In this document: positions 24,871 to 39,415 of the stretch, piece after piece | Layout: every line of letters starts with the position of its first letter | Position numbering within the stretch: position 1 is the first letter of the stretch | Source of the DNA: Paragorgia papillata | Taxonomy: Eukaryota > Cnidaria > Anthozoa > Scleralcyonacea > Coralliidae | Length of the DNA: 64,000 nucleotides | Assembly: GCA_035771165.1 (NCBI GenBank) | Contig: JAWNZC010000445.1 | Span: 5,365,526-5,429,525, forward strand | Direction: 5' to 3' | Made by a program: the position numbers and the translations under genes | The notes under the pieces: model-generated | Told to the model about the DNA's origin: nothing | Databases searched by the model: none | What the model saw: the letters and a program-made list of their open reading frames with translations, nothing else

Positions 24871-26123
24871 CTACAAAAAAGATAATTAGATTATTTCTAT
24901 AAAAAATGTATTTAAATAGATATACATATTAACATAAATGAAACAAAACTTCATATAGACAAAGAGAGTAGAGATGAGAAGTTATTGAGTTTGAGCACCA
25001 ATAGCAAAATTTTAAATTTTCGGCATAAATTAAGCTAAAATATTTAATTTAAGAAAAATATGACTTATTCTTGGTAGGTAAAAACTTACTTACCATTCTG
25101 ACTAGTAAAATTTTCATATTAAGTAATATTTTTCTTAAAAAAATTACAGTACTTTCCTTAAAACAAAGAATTATATACTTTCCAAGAATTTGAATTTTGC
25201 TATAGAAAGCATGCATAAACTATAGTGTGGAACTCTGATGGAAGTAACAAAAAAAACAACGTGAAATTGATACAAAAAAAGCAATGAGAAAACGACTTTA
25301 ACATAACCACGAAAAAAATGTGTTGTAGTGTTTACTTCTTAATTTACACTTGGGTTTATTGATGTTTTGGATTTAGGTTTAGTCAAAATGGCTAGGCGGT
25401 AACTCGTAAGGGTTTTCATTGGATTATAGGTGACACACATAATTAATTATTTATTATATTTCTTTATTAAAATCAAATTTGCAGTAAAAAACTGAATTAT
25501 CTTAATTTACAATGATTACTAGAATTTTACAATTAAAAATGAGTCCGAGTAAAAGAAAAACCAAAAAAAACAACTAGAGTTTGTTAAAACGAAGAGTCGC
25601 TGCCGGAATAAAACTATTCGCATAACGAGATGTTCTGCACTGCGGATTAGAAAATAGTCCGAATTTACGTAGACTGCACTTAAGTGTTCTTCGTCTAAAC
25701 AATTGAACTTATGAGATGGATTGATCATATTTGAAAAGAAAGCGCTTACAAAGATCGGATCTACGCGCATTCAAAGATGTAAGCTTGGCTTTCTCAATAG
25801 ATCACTCTATATTCGCTGTTGGAAAATGTGATGCGCATTGCCCTACGCTGGATCGACTCGATCTGGTCGGACAAGTGTTGAGGGAGGCAATAATGCCACA
25901 CTATTATATTATAAAATACAATATTATAAAATAACATTTATACTACGCAAGCTCTAAATCCTCTGATCATGATTGGTTAATAACTGTGTAGGATGATTTA
26001 TACTCCTATTAAAGGCTCTTTTCTTTTTTGGTTCCCCTCCCCTTTTTGTGACTACTGCTGACCTGTTAGCCTCCTTCGCAGACGTTCTTATGGCTCGCTT
26101 ACCTCCCCAACCTAACGTCTGCT

Positions 26124-26419
26124 CATAGTCAATCGAGATATGGTCTGGAAACTCAGCTAAAGTCTTGGTCTATCTTTTTGTTGCCTTTATGCATTTTTGT
26201 GCACGGTGCACGGTCACTGAACACATTGTATTTTAGTATAATGAAAGAATTGTCCAATAGCAACGTTTCAGTTCAATCACTCAACCGTGCTATTTCAATA
26301 TCAATAAACCTAAAACAAAGGATGTGCACGGTGTAAGGTACGGTTCAACATAAAATCCCAGCTCATTATCGGCGCTTTGAAGTTTACCGAGTTTCCAGAC
26401 CATATCTCGATTGACTATG
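26124..26419. mobile_element. 296-bp MITE, unit 4 copy
   Basis: Intact TIRs and the same flanks. Confidence 0.85.
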
Positions 26420-27834
26420 GTCTGCTCACCCGAGAGCTACATTCATTTCCTTTGTGTGCATGGACCAATGAAATTACACCATTGTCGTGCTAAATAAAGC
26501 CGTCCTGGGTTGCATGGTGTTGTTATGTGTAATTGGTTTAGTCGAAAGCTAATATTTTGAAAAGTTTAGCCTAGAACTTCACGAAATTTACGAAGAATAT
26601 TGTTTTGACTATGTTCTTGCTGCCTACGCAAACAAATAAGCGTGAAAGTCAGTGTAAAGCGTAAGAGCGTTAAGAGAAATTTAAGATTGTAAACAAAAGC
26701 TCAAAGGTGTTTATAGTGTCTGAAGCGACTGCCCTAATTAGTTTACTTGAAAGCTAACATTTCGCTTACTATAGCTCAGAGCTTTATAAAATTTACGGAG
26801 AATGGTATTATGAATATGTTCTTTGGTCGTGTAAATAAATCTGTGCGAAAAGCTTTAAAAAAGCACAAGTGTCGGCGACATGTATCTAACGGATAATAAA
26901 TTTTACGCGATCGACTTTTGTTACTCAGCTTCATATATTCCAGGCAGTGACGCTTTTATTTCATGTACTGTATTCATATCGCGTTTCACAGTTACAACAT
27001 CATCTTCATTCTATTTACGCAAAATTTTTACTAAACTATATATAAGCAATAGTTTTCGAAATATTGGTTCAAACGGTCAGCTCAAGGTCGAAGGTCAGGT
27101 TTCCAGATATTGGAACTAATTATGCAGTGATTGTCTATTTGTTGCTATAGTAAAAGTCATTGTCTTTACAAAACGCGCATGAAGTTTGTCAGTGAAGAAA
27201 TTAAATCAAATTTTCGTTATATTATAAACCATATATATTAGAGTTTCGCCACTCCGAAGAGGATACAAAAAATCAACACAAAACTAGTTTCATCAGTGTC
27301 GTTTTGTTTAGAAAGCATTCCGCATTCGTACCGAAAACAACAACTAGCCATGAGTAAACGTGAAAAATAAACAATCTAGTTGTCAGTTATTTTTAAAATA
27401 TCATAATGCCGTTTAACACATTCGCAGGGGCGGTTTTAGACTACGTCAACTAAGTCGCGCGACGAAATGAAAATTTGACGTGAATATATAATTTTCGTTT
27501 GTTACACGTTAAAAAATTTACAAATAAAATCCTGGAAATAAAAAATAATTATCTAGTAATCTACAGTTCAGGCCAGAAAAATTTCCCCGTTGGCGTTTTC
27601 CCGTTTTCTTTACGCGCTTTCTTTATGCAGAGGTAGGGGGTGGAGATTGGAAGCTCAAGCAATCCCAATTTGCGAGTTTTATTTGGGCGAAATCCAAACA
27701 CGAGGAAACACGAGGTGTATCAAGGGACGAGGCGAACGAAGGGCAAGAGCGATTAAGCGGTAAGAAAAATGGTTAATTTTCGCTGTTAACTCATACATGT
27801 AGTTATCTAACAAAGATGTTGTGAACTGTCGGAC

Positions 27835-30174
27835 TTTTTGTATATACTGCGCATGCGCTAGTAGATACATTGCTGTCGTGCGTGTAAGTTAAGTTAAGTT
27901 AAGTTAAGTTAAGTTAAGTTAAGTTAAGTTAAGTTAAGTTAAGTTAAGTTAAGTTAAGTTAAGTTAAGTTAAGTTAAGTTAAGTTAACAATAGAATTACT
28001 TCGGAGCCAATGAGAATGCAGGGTTAAACGACAATGTACCGATTAATATTAGCGGATGATGCCTTCGGAGCCAATAAAAATGAAGAGTGGCACAACAACT
28101 TACGAGTGATAGCCAAATACTTTGCCACGAATCTAATAGTTCGGGCTGAGTTGAGCACTGAATTGGCGAATAGAAATACGATGAGAACGACAAGTTGTGT
28201 CTATATAGTAGTGGGTTTGTATGTGTTCGCGCTGAATGTTGATCTAAAATGTGATCAGAGCGACATTTTGTGTTAATTAATGTGTTGTGAATATGTCCTC
28301 GTCCGCTCGTCGTTTTGTGAAGTGATTTTAAACTATAGCATAGTTGATGAATTAAATGAACTTGCTTTACTAGTGTTCGCGCTGAATGATGTAAAATCCG
28401 ATCAGAGCGACATGCTGTGTTTTAATATAGTGTGTTGTGAATGTTCGCGCTGAGTTGAGCACTGAATGGCGATCAGAAATACGATCAGACGACGTGTTGT
28501 CTATATGGTTTGTGTGTCATTCCGTGTTTAGTAGCTAGTGTTTAGTGTAGGTCTAGCTCACCTACCGCGTTCCAGCTAGACCGGTCTAACAACCGAAATC
28601 CCGGTTGCACAAAGCGACATCTCGGTTAGGCGGGCTGCTTCGGTTCTCATATAAACGCAAGATGAAAATTAAATAGTAACAAACGCACGGTCTAGTCCAG
28701 CTCGCCTCCGTGTAAACAAGTCCATTATACTGTAGGTCTACGGCCCGTCTACCGAGATCAGGATATTTGCCAGCGACATTACTGATCAACAATTAAGTAT
28801 ATTTCAGTGAACAACTCCAAGGACATCAGGATTCAGGAAAGCGAAGAAAGAAAGCATGAAGATTAGTACATTTTAGCACGCGCCAGTTTCGCAAAGCCTG
28901 ACGGGAGGACGTAATGATTGCCATTTCGAGACATAGACAAAACGAAAAAATATAGGCACGCTCAGCGTGCATGTATCTACTGCGCTACAGTACAAGTTGT
29001 AGCAACATTCTCAATTTAGTAGTTCAGCATATCTCGCGTAAATAAAACCACGCGCCTCGACTTTCTCGCTCAAACGACAAGCTTTCCATGAACGAGAAGA
29101 CAGAGCGAGTGCTTGTTTGGCTTCGAATCAAGATCTTTCTGAAATCTGAATAGGCTTTTGACTAATGTTTCAAGTGTACAGTTGACATGTTAGATCCTCG
29201 GCCAAGATGTCTTAGCTATAAGTTTGTATGCAGAAATCAACTGTACTTGTCACTGCTTGATTTATATGTAGGCGTATACAATACTTATTCAAAAGCGCGT
29301 TGATCATTGTTCAGACAAATCAATGTGTTACCAGAGTCTAACATAGTAAAGATTATAGAACGAAAGCGATATAGTGTGACATTCTTTTAACAACGCGATT
29401 AGCGATCGCGTTTCCTGTTTTTCCCAATTTACCTAAAAGCTAAAATTGTCATTTTATGATTAGGGATAAATTGGAGCGGTTGCTCCCCCCCCCCCCCCCC
29501 CCCCCCCTCCCCCTTTGCATGATGAAATTTAGTTTTGAACACTCGTACTCAGATGCACAGGTGATTTACCCAGCGGTTATTGACTGGATCTCAGTCGCTC
29601 TTCTGACGCTAGTGACTAATAATATGAAATGGTACCTTCCTTGGCTCCTAATTCAGTCTCCGTATGTATCGCACGCATGTAACTTAACTCAACGGTTGTT
29701 TCTTTTTTAGTATTTTATGACTTTTCAAACTTTCAGAATTGTGTAAAATCTTCTCCCAAAATGCAGGAAATGCCATTTTAGAGACTCTAGATTTCAAAAT
29801 TTTCAGGGGGAGCATGCCCCCGGACCCCCCAAGGAAGTTTCGCTCCTCCCCTTTCAAAATCCTGCCTACCTATTAGATTCGTGGCAAAGTATGCTATAAT
29901 TTAAAATCACTTCGGAGAACGACCAGATCTACAGTATTCGGCTATCACTGCATTTTCATTGGCTCCGAAGGCATCATCCGCTACATTCGGTACATTGTCG
30001 TTTAACCCTGCATTCTCATTGGCTCCGAAGGTTCCTATTGTTAACTTAACTTAACTTAACTTAACTTAACTTAACTTAACTTAACTTAACTTAACTTAAC
30101 TTAACTTAACTTAACTTAAACTTACACGCACGACAGCAATGTATTTACTAGCGCATGCGCAGTAGATACAAAAA
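27835..30174. mobile_element. Foldback-like element, copy 4
   Basis: Both arms are complete. (GTTAA)n is at 27886-27987 and (TTAAC)n at about 30041-30119. Confidence 0.55.
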
Positions 30175-31042
30175 CAAAAACGGAGCCGAAACAGTAGACT
30201 CGTTCTACCATAGTAGCCCGAGTAATAATAATACAGCCTAGACTCGGCTACCACAGGTAGCCCAAGTAATAATCAAAATTGTGAAACTTGGCCCTGGAGC
30301 CTCATTTTCATGAAGCGTGACGTATTATTGAAAAGGACAATTTAGTCATGGTGCTGATGGCATTTGGAAAACCGAGACATCGAGTCGGTAACGACCGTTT
30401 ACAAAACCAAAACTTGTGTTGGCGCACCGTCTCTTGATTAAGGCTCGGTTTGCCATTACGTCCGCTTTGCCCGCGCGGGCGGAGCGGGCGTTTTGGAAGT
30501 TGACAATTTCCAACTTTCAAAGCCCGATCCGCCCGCACGGGCAAAGCTCACGTAACGGAAAGCGGCCTTTACCGAAGTGCATGCATAGTCAGTAAGAACT
30601 TGAACGCAAGTAATGCAATCATACGCTTTTTGCTAATCACAAATGATGTAATTTTTTCCTTATTTTGATGAATGTCTATAGTGTGTAACATTTTATTATG
30701 GACATCAATCGAGGTGATCACACGTGACCAGCGTAGCAGAGATAAGACCGCAAAGCGTTGCCGTTTTGGCAACTTATTAATTTTATTCTGTCTAACGTCA
30801 GACGATTTCATTCGTCATGTGAAGACCTCACGACAAAGCTAAGAGTAAAAGGTTAAAATGTATATCAGTCCACTAATAGTTCCCAATTCATGGCAACACT
30901 CTTGAGAATGAGCCCAGCAGAACTTGGGCTCAGAACTTGGGCTCGTGGTATAATTGTTAAATATATATGAATAATTTTTAAGATACTAGCTATTAATATG
31001 TAAGAAAAATAAGAAAGTAAATTAAAAGTTGTTGATATTTAC

Positions 31043-31267
31043 TTCTGTGGCGGGTTTTTTCAGGTAGATCTTTGAAATCTCCGAACCTCTAGTGCATTGT
31101 CCCGAAGTACATGTGTAACCATGAGGGCAGCAATGCACATGATCCGAACAGCAAACGGCATTTGGGAAAGGACAACAACCGTATCCACCACTCGCTAATA
31201 GACAACAAGTGCTTCCACTAGGACATTCTAATCCATCTGGGCAGATGACGTTACTTTGTCGGTTAAT
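31043..31267 (-). CDS. Granulin-domain exon, unit 5
   Basis: Intact 75-codon exon, phase 0/0, with all 12 cysteines. Up to the linker it is base-for-base the same as unit 7. The linker ends KKPATE because the homopolymer differs (gcggg then six T on the plus strand), a variant shared only with unit 4. The two units are therefore probably close relatives within the array. Confidence 0.9.
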
Positions 31268-32515
31268 CTACAAAAAGATAATTAGATTATTTCTATAAAA
31301 AATGTATTTAAATAGATATACATATTAACATAAATGAAACAAAACTTCATATAGACAAAGAGAGTAGAGATGAGAAGTTATTGAGTTTGAGCACCAATAG
31401 CAAAATTTTAAATTTTCGGCATAAATTAAGCTAAAATATTTAATTTAAGAAAAATATGACTTATTCTTGGTAGGTAAAAACTTACTTACCATTCTGACTA
31501 GTAAAATTTTCATATTAAGTAATATTTTTCTTAAAAAAATTACAGTACTTTCCTTAAAACAAAGAATTACATACTTTCCAAGAATTTGAATTTTGCTATA
31601 GAAAGCATGCATAAACTATAGTGTGGCACTCTGATGGAAGTAACAAAAAAACAACGTGAAATTGATACAAAAAAAGCAATGAGAAAACGACTTTAACATA
31701 ACCACGAAAAAAATGTGTTGTAGTGTTTACTTCTTAATTTACACTTGGGTTTATTGATGTTTTGGATTTAGGTTTAGTCAAAATGGCTAGGCGGTAACTC
31801 GTAAGGGTTTTCATTGGATTATAGGTGACACACATAATTAATTATTTATTATATTTCTTTATTAAAATCAAATTTGCAGTAAAAAACTGAATTATCTTAA
31901 TTTACAATGATTACTAGAATTTTACAATTAAAAATGAGTCCGAGTAAAAAAAACCCCAAAAAACCAACTAGAGTTTGTTAAAACGAAGAGTCGCTGCCGG
32001 AATAAAACTATTCGCATAACGAGATGTTCTGCACTGCGGATTAGAAAATAGTCCGAATTTACGTAGACTGCACTTAAGTGTTCTTCGTCTAAACAATTGA
32101 ACTTATGAGATGGATTGATCATATTTGAAAAGAAGCGCTTACAAAGATCGGATCTACGCGCATTCAAAGATGTAAGCTTGGCTTTCTCAATAGATCACTC
32201 TATATTCGCTGTTGGAAAATGTGATGCGCATTGCCCTACGCTGGATCGACTCGATCTGGTCGGACAAGTGTTGAGGGAGGCAATAATGCCACACTATTAT
32301 ATTATAAAATACAATATTATAAAATAACATTTATACTACGCAAGCTCTAAATCCTCTGATCATGATTGGTTAATAACTGTGTAGGATGATTTATACTCCT
32401 ATTAAAGGCTCTTTTCTTTTTTGGTTCCCCTCCCTTTTTGTGACTACTGCTGACCTGTTAGCCTCCTTCGCAGACGTTCTTATGGCTCGCTTACCTCCCC
32501 AACCTAACGTCTGCT

Positions 32516-32811
32516 CATAGTCAATCGAGATATGGTCTGGAAACTCAGCTAAAGTCTTGGTCTATCTTTTTGTTGCCTTTATGCATTTTTGTGCACGGTG
32601 CACGGTCACTGAACACATTGTATTTTAGTATAATGAAAGAATTGTCCAATAGCAACGTTTCAGTTCAATCACTCAACCGTGCTATTTCAATATCAATAAA
32701 CCTAAAACAAAGGATGTGCACGGTGTAAGGTACGGTTCAACATAAAATCCCAGCTCATTATCGGCGCTTTGAAGTTTACCGAGTTTCCAGACCATATCTC
32801 GATTGACTATG
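32516..32811. mobile_element. 296-bp MITE, unit 5 copy
   Basis: Intact TIRs and the same flanks. Confidence 0.85.
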
Positions 32812-34228
32812 GTCTGCTCACCCGAGAGCTACATTCCATTTCCTTTGTGTGCATGGACCAATGAAATTACACCATTGTCGTGCTAAATAAAGCCGTCCTG
32901 GGTTGCATGGTGTTGTTATGTGTACTTGGTTTAGTCGAAAGCTAATATATTTGAAAAGTTTAGCCTAGAACTTCACGAAATTTACGAAGAATATTGTTTT
33001 GACTATGTTCTTGCTGCCTACGCAAACAAATAAGCGTGAAAGTCAGTGTAAAGCGTAAGAGCGTTAAGAGAAATTTAAGATTGTAAACAAAAGCTCAAAG
33101 GTGTTTATAGTGTCTGAAGCGACTGCCCGAATTAGTTTACTTGAAAGCTAACATTTCGCTTACTATAGCTCAGAGCTTTATAAAATTTACGGAGAATGGT
33201 ATTATGAATATGTTCTTTGGTCGTGTAAATAAATCTGTGCGAAAAGCTTTAAAAAAGCACAAGTGTCGGCGACATGTATCTAACGGATAATAAATTTTAC
33301 GCGATCGACTTTTGTTACTCAGCTTCATATATTCCAGGCAGTGACGCTTTTATTTCATGTACTGTATTCATATCGCGTTTCACAGTTACAACATCATCTT
33401 CATTCTATTTACGCAAAATTTTTACTAAACTATATATAAGCAATAGTTTTCGAAATATTGGTTCAAACGGTCAGCTCAAGGTCGAAGGTCAGGTTTCCAG
33501 ATATTGGAACTAATTATGCAGTGATTGTCTATTTGTTGCTATAGTAAAAGTCATTGTCTTTACAAAACGCGCATGAAGTTTGTCAGTGAAGAAATTAAAT
33601 CAAATTTTCGTTATATTATAAACCATATATATTAGAGTTTCGCCACTCCGAAGAGGATACAAAAAATCAACACAAACTAGTTTCATCAGTGTCGTTTTGT
33701 TTAGAAAGCATTCCGCATTCGTACCGAAAACAACAACTAGCCATGAGTAAACGTGAAAAATAAACAATCTAGTTGTCAGTTATTTCTTAAAATATCATAA
33801 TGCCGTTTAACACATTCGCAGGGGCGGTTTTAGACTACGTCAACTAAGTCGCGCGACGAAATGAAAATTTGACGTGAATATATAATTTTCGTTTGTTACA
33901 CGTTAAAAAATTTACAAATAAAATCCTGCAAATAAAAAATAATTATCTAGTAATCTACAGTTCAGGCCAGAAAAATTTCCCCGTTGGCGTTTTCCCGTTT
34001 TCTTTACGCGCTTTCTTTATGCAGAGGTAGGGGGTGGAGATTGGAAGCTCAAGCAATCCCAATTTGCGAGTTTTATTTGGGCGAAATCCAAACACGAGGA
34101 AACACGAGGTGTATCAAGGGACGAGGCGAACGAAGGGCAAGAGTGATTAAGCGGTAAGAAAAATGGTTAATTTTCGCTGTTAACTCATACATGTAGTTAT
34201 CTAACAAAGATGTTGTGAACTGTCGGAC

Positions 34229-36766
34229 TTTTTGTATATACTGCGCATGCGCTAGTAGATACATTGCTGTCGTGCGTGTAAGTTAAGTTAAGTTAAGTTA
34301 AGTTAAGTTAAGTTAAGTTAACAATAGAATTACTTTGGAGCCAATGAGAATGCAGGGTTAAACGACAATGTACCGATTAATATTAGCGGATGATGCCTTC
34401 GGAGCCAATGAAAATGCAGAGTGGCACAACAACTTACGAGTGATAGCCAAATACTTTGCCACGAATCTAATAGTTCGGGCTGAGTTGAGCACTGAATTGG
34501 CGAATAGAAATACGATGAGAACGACAAGTTGTGTCTATATAGTAGTGGGTTTGTATGTGTTCGCGCTGAATGTTGATCTAAAATGTGATCAGAGCGACAT
34601 TTTGTGTGAATTAATGTGTTGTGAATATGTCCTCGTCCGCTCGTCGTTTTGTGAAGTGATTTTAAACTATAGCATAGTTGATGAATTAAATGAACTTGCT
34701 TTACTAGTGTTCGCGCTGAATGATGTAAAATCCGATCAGAGCGACATGCTGTGTTTTAATATAGTGTGTTGTGAATGTTCGCGCTGAGTTGAGCACTGAA
34801 TGGCGATCAGAAATACGATCAGACGACGTGTTGTCTATATGGTTTGTCGTGTCATTCCGTGTTTAGTAGCTAGTGGTTTAGTGTAGGTCTAGCTCACCTA
34901 CCGCGTTCCAGCTAGACTGGTCTAACAACCGAAATCCCGGTTGCACAAAGCGACATCTCGGTTAGGCGGGCTGCTTCGGTTCTCATATAAACGCAAGATG
35001 AAAATTAAATAGTAAACAAACGCACGGTCTAGTCCAGCTCGCCTCCGTGTAAACAAGTCCATTATACTGTAGGTCTACGGCCCGTCTACCGAGATCAGGA
35101 TATTTGCCAGCGACATTAACTGATCAACAATTAAGTATATTTCAGTGAACAACTCCAAGGACATCAGGATTCAGGAAAGCGAAGAAAGAAAGCATGAAGA
35201 TTAGTACATTTTTAGCACGCGCCAGTTTCGCAAAGCCTGACGGGAGGACGTAATGATTGCCATTTCGAGACATAGACAAAACGAAAAAAAATAGGCACGC
35301 TCAGCGTGCATGTATCTACTGCGCTACAGTACAAGTTGTAGCAACATTCTCAATTTAGTAGTTCAGCATATCTCGCGTAAATAAAACCACGCGCCTCGAC
35401 TTTCTCGCTCAAACGACAAGCTTTCCATGAACGAGAAGACAGAGCGAGTGCTTGTTTGGCTTCGAATCAAGATCTTTCTGAAATTTGAATAGCCTTTTGA
35501 CTAATGTTTCAAGTGTACAGTTGACATGTTAGATCCTCGGCCAAGATGTCTTAGCTATAAGTTTTTGTATGCAGAAATCAACTGTACTTGGCACTGCTTG
35601 AGTTATATGTAGGCGTATACAATATACTTATTCAAAAAGCGCGTTGATCATTGTTCAGACAAATCAATGTGTTACCAGAGTCTAACATAGTAAAGATTAT
35701 AGAACGAAAGCGATATAGTGTGACATTCTTTTAACAACGCGATTAGCGATCGCGTTTCCTGTTTTTCCCAATTTACCTAAAAGCTAAAATTGTCATTTTA
35801 TGATTAGGAATAAACTATTCACAATACACTAAACACGCTACTAAACACGGAATGGCCACAACAAACCATATAGACACAACACGTCGTCTGATCGTAATTC
35901 TGATCGCCATTCAGTGCTCAACTCAGCGCGAACACATTCACGACACACTATATTAAAACACAGCATGTCGCTCTGATCGGATTTTACATCATTCAGCACG
36001 AACACTAGCAAAGCAAGTCCATTTAATTCATAACTATGCTATTGTTTAAAATCACTTCACAAAACGACGAGGACATATTCACAACACCAGGGACGTAGCC
36101 AGAGGGGGAGCGGTGGGAGCGGTTGCTCCCCCCCCTCCCCCCCTCCCCCTTTGCATGATGAAATTTAGTTTTGAACACTCGTACTCAGATGCACAGGTGA
36201 TTTACCCAGCGGTTATTGACTGGATCTCAGTCGCTCTTCTGACGCTAGTGACTAATAATATGAAATGGTACCTTCCTTGGCTCCTAATTCAGTCTCGGTA
36301 TGTATCGCACGCATGTAACTTAACTCAACGGTTGTTTCTTTTTTAGTATTTTATGACTTTTCAAACTTTCAGAATTGTGTAAAATCTTCTCCCAAAATGC
36401 AGGAAATGCCATTTTAGAGACTCTAGATTTCAAAATTTTCAGGGGGAGCATGCCCCCGGACCCCCCAAGGAAGTTTCGCTCCTCCCCTTTCAAAATCCTG
36501 CCTACCTATTAGATTCGTTGCAAAGTATGCTATAATTTAAAATCACTTCGGAGAACGACCAGATCTACAGTATTCGGCTATCACTGCATTTTCATTGGCT
36601 CCGAAGGCATCATCCGCTACATTCGGTACATTGTCGTTTAACCCTGCATTCTCATTGGCTCCGAAGGTTCCTATTGTTAACTTAACTTAACTTAACTTAA
36701 CTTAACTTAAACTTACACGCACGACAGCAATGTATTTACTAGCGCATGCGCAGTAGATACAAAAAA
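34229..36766. mobile_element. Foldback-like element, copy 5, with longer distal arm
   Basis: Both arms are present. The distal side also keeps an inverted stretch 35817-36087 matching the proximal internal region, then the nested MITE 36088-36508. This shows the inverted arms were once longer than in most copies. Confidence 0.55.
36088..36508. mobile_element. MITE with CAGGGACGTAGCCAG terminus (unit 5/6 junction)
   Basis: The left end cagggacgtagccagagggg resembles hAT-type MITE termini common in marine invertebrates. The body holds a C-rich tract and ggggggagcatgccccc blocks. The right end is near tcctgcctacc and is diverged. Other units keep only the body from ggagcgg on; 52167-52556 is another copy with a left terminus. 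Confidence 0.5.
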
Positions 36767-37630
36767 CAAAAACGCAGCCGAAAACAGTAGACTCGTTCTA
36801 CCATAGTAGCCCGAGTAATAATAATACAGCCTAGACTCGGCTACCACAGGTAGCCCAAGTAATAATCAAAATTGTGAAACTTGGCCCTGGAGCCTCATTT
36901 TCATGAAGCGTGACGTATTATTGAAAAGGACAATTTAGTCATGGTGCTGATGGCATTTGGAAACCGAGACATCGAGTCGGTAACGACCGTTTACAAAAAC
37001 CAAAACTTGTGTTGGCGCACCGTTCTCTTGATTAAGGCTCGGTTTGCCATTACGTCCGCTTTGCCCGCGCGGGCGGAGCGGGCGTTTTGGAAGTTGACAA
37101 TTTCCAACTTTCAAAGCCCGATTCCGCCCGCACGGGCAAAGCTCACGTAACGGAAAGCGGCCTTTACCGAAGTGCATGCATAGTCAGTAAGAACTTGAAC
37201 GCAAGTAATGCAATCATACGCTTTTTGCTAATCACAAATGATGTAATTTTTTCCTTATTTTTGTCTATAGTGTGTAACATTTTATTATGGACATCAATCG
37301 AGGTGATCACACGTGACCAGCGTAGCAGAGATAAGACCGCAAAGCGTTGCCGTTTGGCAACTTATTAATTTTATTCTGTCTAACGTCAGACGATTTCATT
37401 CGTCATGTGAAGACCTCACGACAAAGCTAAGAGTAAAAGGTTAAAATGTATATCAGTCCACTAATAGTTCCCAATTCATGGCAACACTCTTGAGAATGAG
37501 CCCAGCAGAACTTGGGCTCAAAACTTGGGCTCGTGGTATAATTGTTAAATATATATGAATAATTTTTAAGATACTAGCTATTAATATGTAAGAAAAATAA
37601 GAAAGTAAATTAAAAGTTGTTGATATTTAC

Positions 37631-37856
37631 TTCTGTGGCGGTTTTTTTCAGGTAGATCTTTGAAATCTCCGAACCTCTAGTGCATTGTCCCGAAGTACAT
37701 GTGTAACCATGAGGGCAGCAATGCACATGATCCGAACAGCAAACGGCATTTGGGAAAGGACAACAACCGTATCCACCACTCGCTAATAGACAACAAGTGC
37801 TTCCACTAGGACATTTCTAATCCATCTGGGCAGATGACGTTACTTTGTCGGTTAAT
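37631..37856 (-). pseudogene. Granulin-domain exon, unit 6, frameshifted
   Basis: The exon is 226 nt because of one extra T on the plus strand (acatttctaa against acattctaa elsewhere). In the minus frame this changes the codons after CPDGLE and brings a TAG within three codons, before the second cysteine. Splice sites and the rest of the domain are unchanged. Neighbouring DNA in this unit also has many one-base homopolymer insertions absent from units 1-5, so a consensus error is as likely as real decay. Confidence 0.75.
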
Positions 37857-39112
37857 CTACAAAAAGATAATTAGATTATTTCTATAAAAAATGTATTTAA
37901 ATAGATATACATATTAACATAAATGAAACAAAACTTCATATAGACAAAGAGAGTAGAGATGAGAAGTTATTGAGTTTGAGCACCAATAGCAAAATTTTAA
38001 ATTTTCGGCATAAATTAAGCTAAAATATTTAATTTAAGAAAAATATGACTTATTCTTGGTAGGTAAAAACTTACTTACCATTCTGACTAGTAAAATTTTC
38101 ATATTAAGTAATATTTTTCTTAAAAAAATTACAGTACTTTCCTTAAAACAAAGAATTATATACTTTCCAAGAATTTGAATTTTGCTATAGAAAGCATTGC
38201 ATAAACTATAGTGTGGAACTCTGATGGAAGTAACAAAAAAACAATGTGAAATTGATACAAAAAAAGCAATGAGAAAACGACTTTAACATAACCACGAAAA
38301 AAATGTGTTGTAGTGTTTACTTCTTAATTTTACACTTGGGTTTATTGATGTTTTGGATTTAGGTTTAGTCAAAATGGCTAGGCGGTAACTCGTAAGGGTT
38401 TTCATTGGATTATAGGTGACACACATAATTAATTATTTATTATATTTCTTTATTAAAATCAAATTTGCAGTAAAAAACTGAATTATCTTAATTTACAATG
38501 ATTACTAGAATTTTACAATTAAAAATGAGTCCGAGTAAAAGAAAAACCAAAAAAAACAACTAGAGTTTGTTAAAAACGAAGAGTCGCTGCCGGAATAAAA
38601 CTATTCGCATAAACGAGATGTTTCTGCACTGCGGATTAGAAAATAGTCCGAATTTACGTAGACTGCACTTAAGTGTTCTTCGTCTAAACAATTGAACTTA
38701 TGAGATGGATTGATCATATTTGAAAAGAAGCGCTTACAAAGATCGGATCTACGCGCATTCAAAGATGTAAGCTTGGCTTTCTCAATAGATCACTCTATAT
38801 TCGCTGTTGGAAAATGTGATGCGCATTGCCCTACGCTGGATCGACTCGATCTGGTCGGACAAGTGTTTGAGGGAGGCAATAATGCCACACTATTATATTA
38901 TAAAATACAATATTATAAAATAACATTTATACTACGCAAGCTCTAAATCCTCTGATCATGATTGGTTAATAACTGTGTAGGATGATTTATACTCCTATTA
39001 AAGGCTCTTTTCTTTTTTGGTTCCCCTCCCCTTTTTGTGACTACTGCTGACCTGTTAGCCTCCTTCGCAGACGTTCTTATGGCTCGCTTACCTCCCCAAC
39101 CTAACGTCTGCT

Positions 39113-39415
39113 CATAGTCAATCGAGATATGGTCTGGAAACTCAGCTAAAGTCTTGGTCTATCTTTTTGTTGCCTTTATGCATTTTTGTGCACGGTGCAC
39201 GGTCACTGAACACATTGTATTTTAGTATAATGAAAGAATTGTCCAATAGCAACGTTTCAGTTCAATCACTCAACCGTGCTATTTCAATATCAATAAACCT
39301 AAAACAAAGGATGTGCACGGTGTAAGGTACGGTTCAACATAAAATCCCAGCTCATTATCGGCGCTTTGAAGTTAAGGGTTTACCGAGTTTCCAGACCATA
39401 TCTCGATTGACTATG
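39113..39415. mobile_element. 296-bp MITE, unit 6 copy
   Basis: Carries a short insertion (gttaagggttt) next to the right TIR. Confidence 0.85.

Larger units (their letters stand above)
23323..29691. repeat. Tandem unit 4
   Basis: Standard 6.37-kb unit without large insertions. The right-arm (GTTAA)n tract at 27886-27987 is the longest in the array, about 100 bp. Confidence 0.95.
29692..36327. repeat. Tandem unit 5
   Basis: Standard unit, but it keeps about 270 bp (35817-36087) that units 1-4 and 6 lack: an inverted copy of the region homologous to 4900-5170. It also keeps the CAGGGACGTAGCC end of the nested MITE at 36088. The other units show a clean deletion joining taaacta directly to ggagcgg. 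Confidence 0.95.

Noticed and set aside
34368..34787. 139-residue plus-strand ORF in unit 5
   Set aside because: It is open only because one base differs at a stop present in the other units. It reads through the internally repeated arm of the foldback element.
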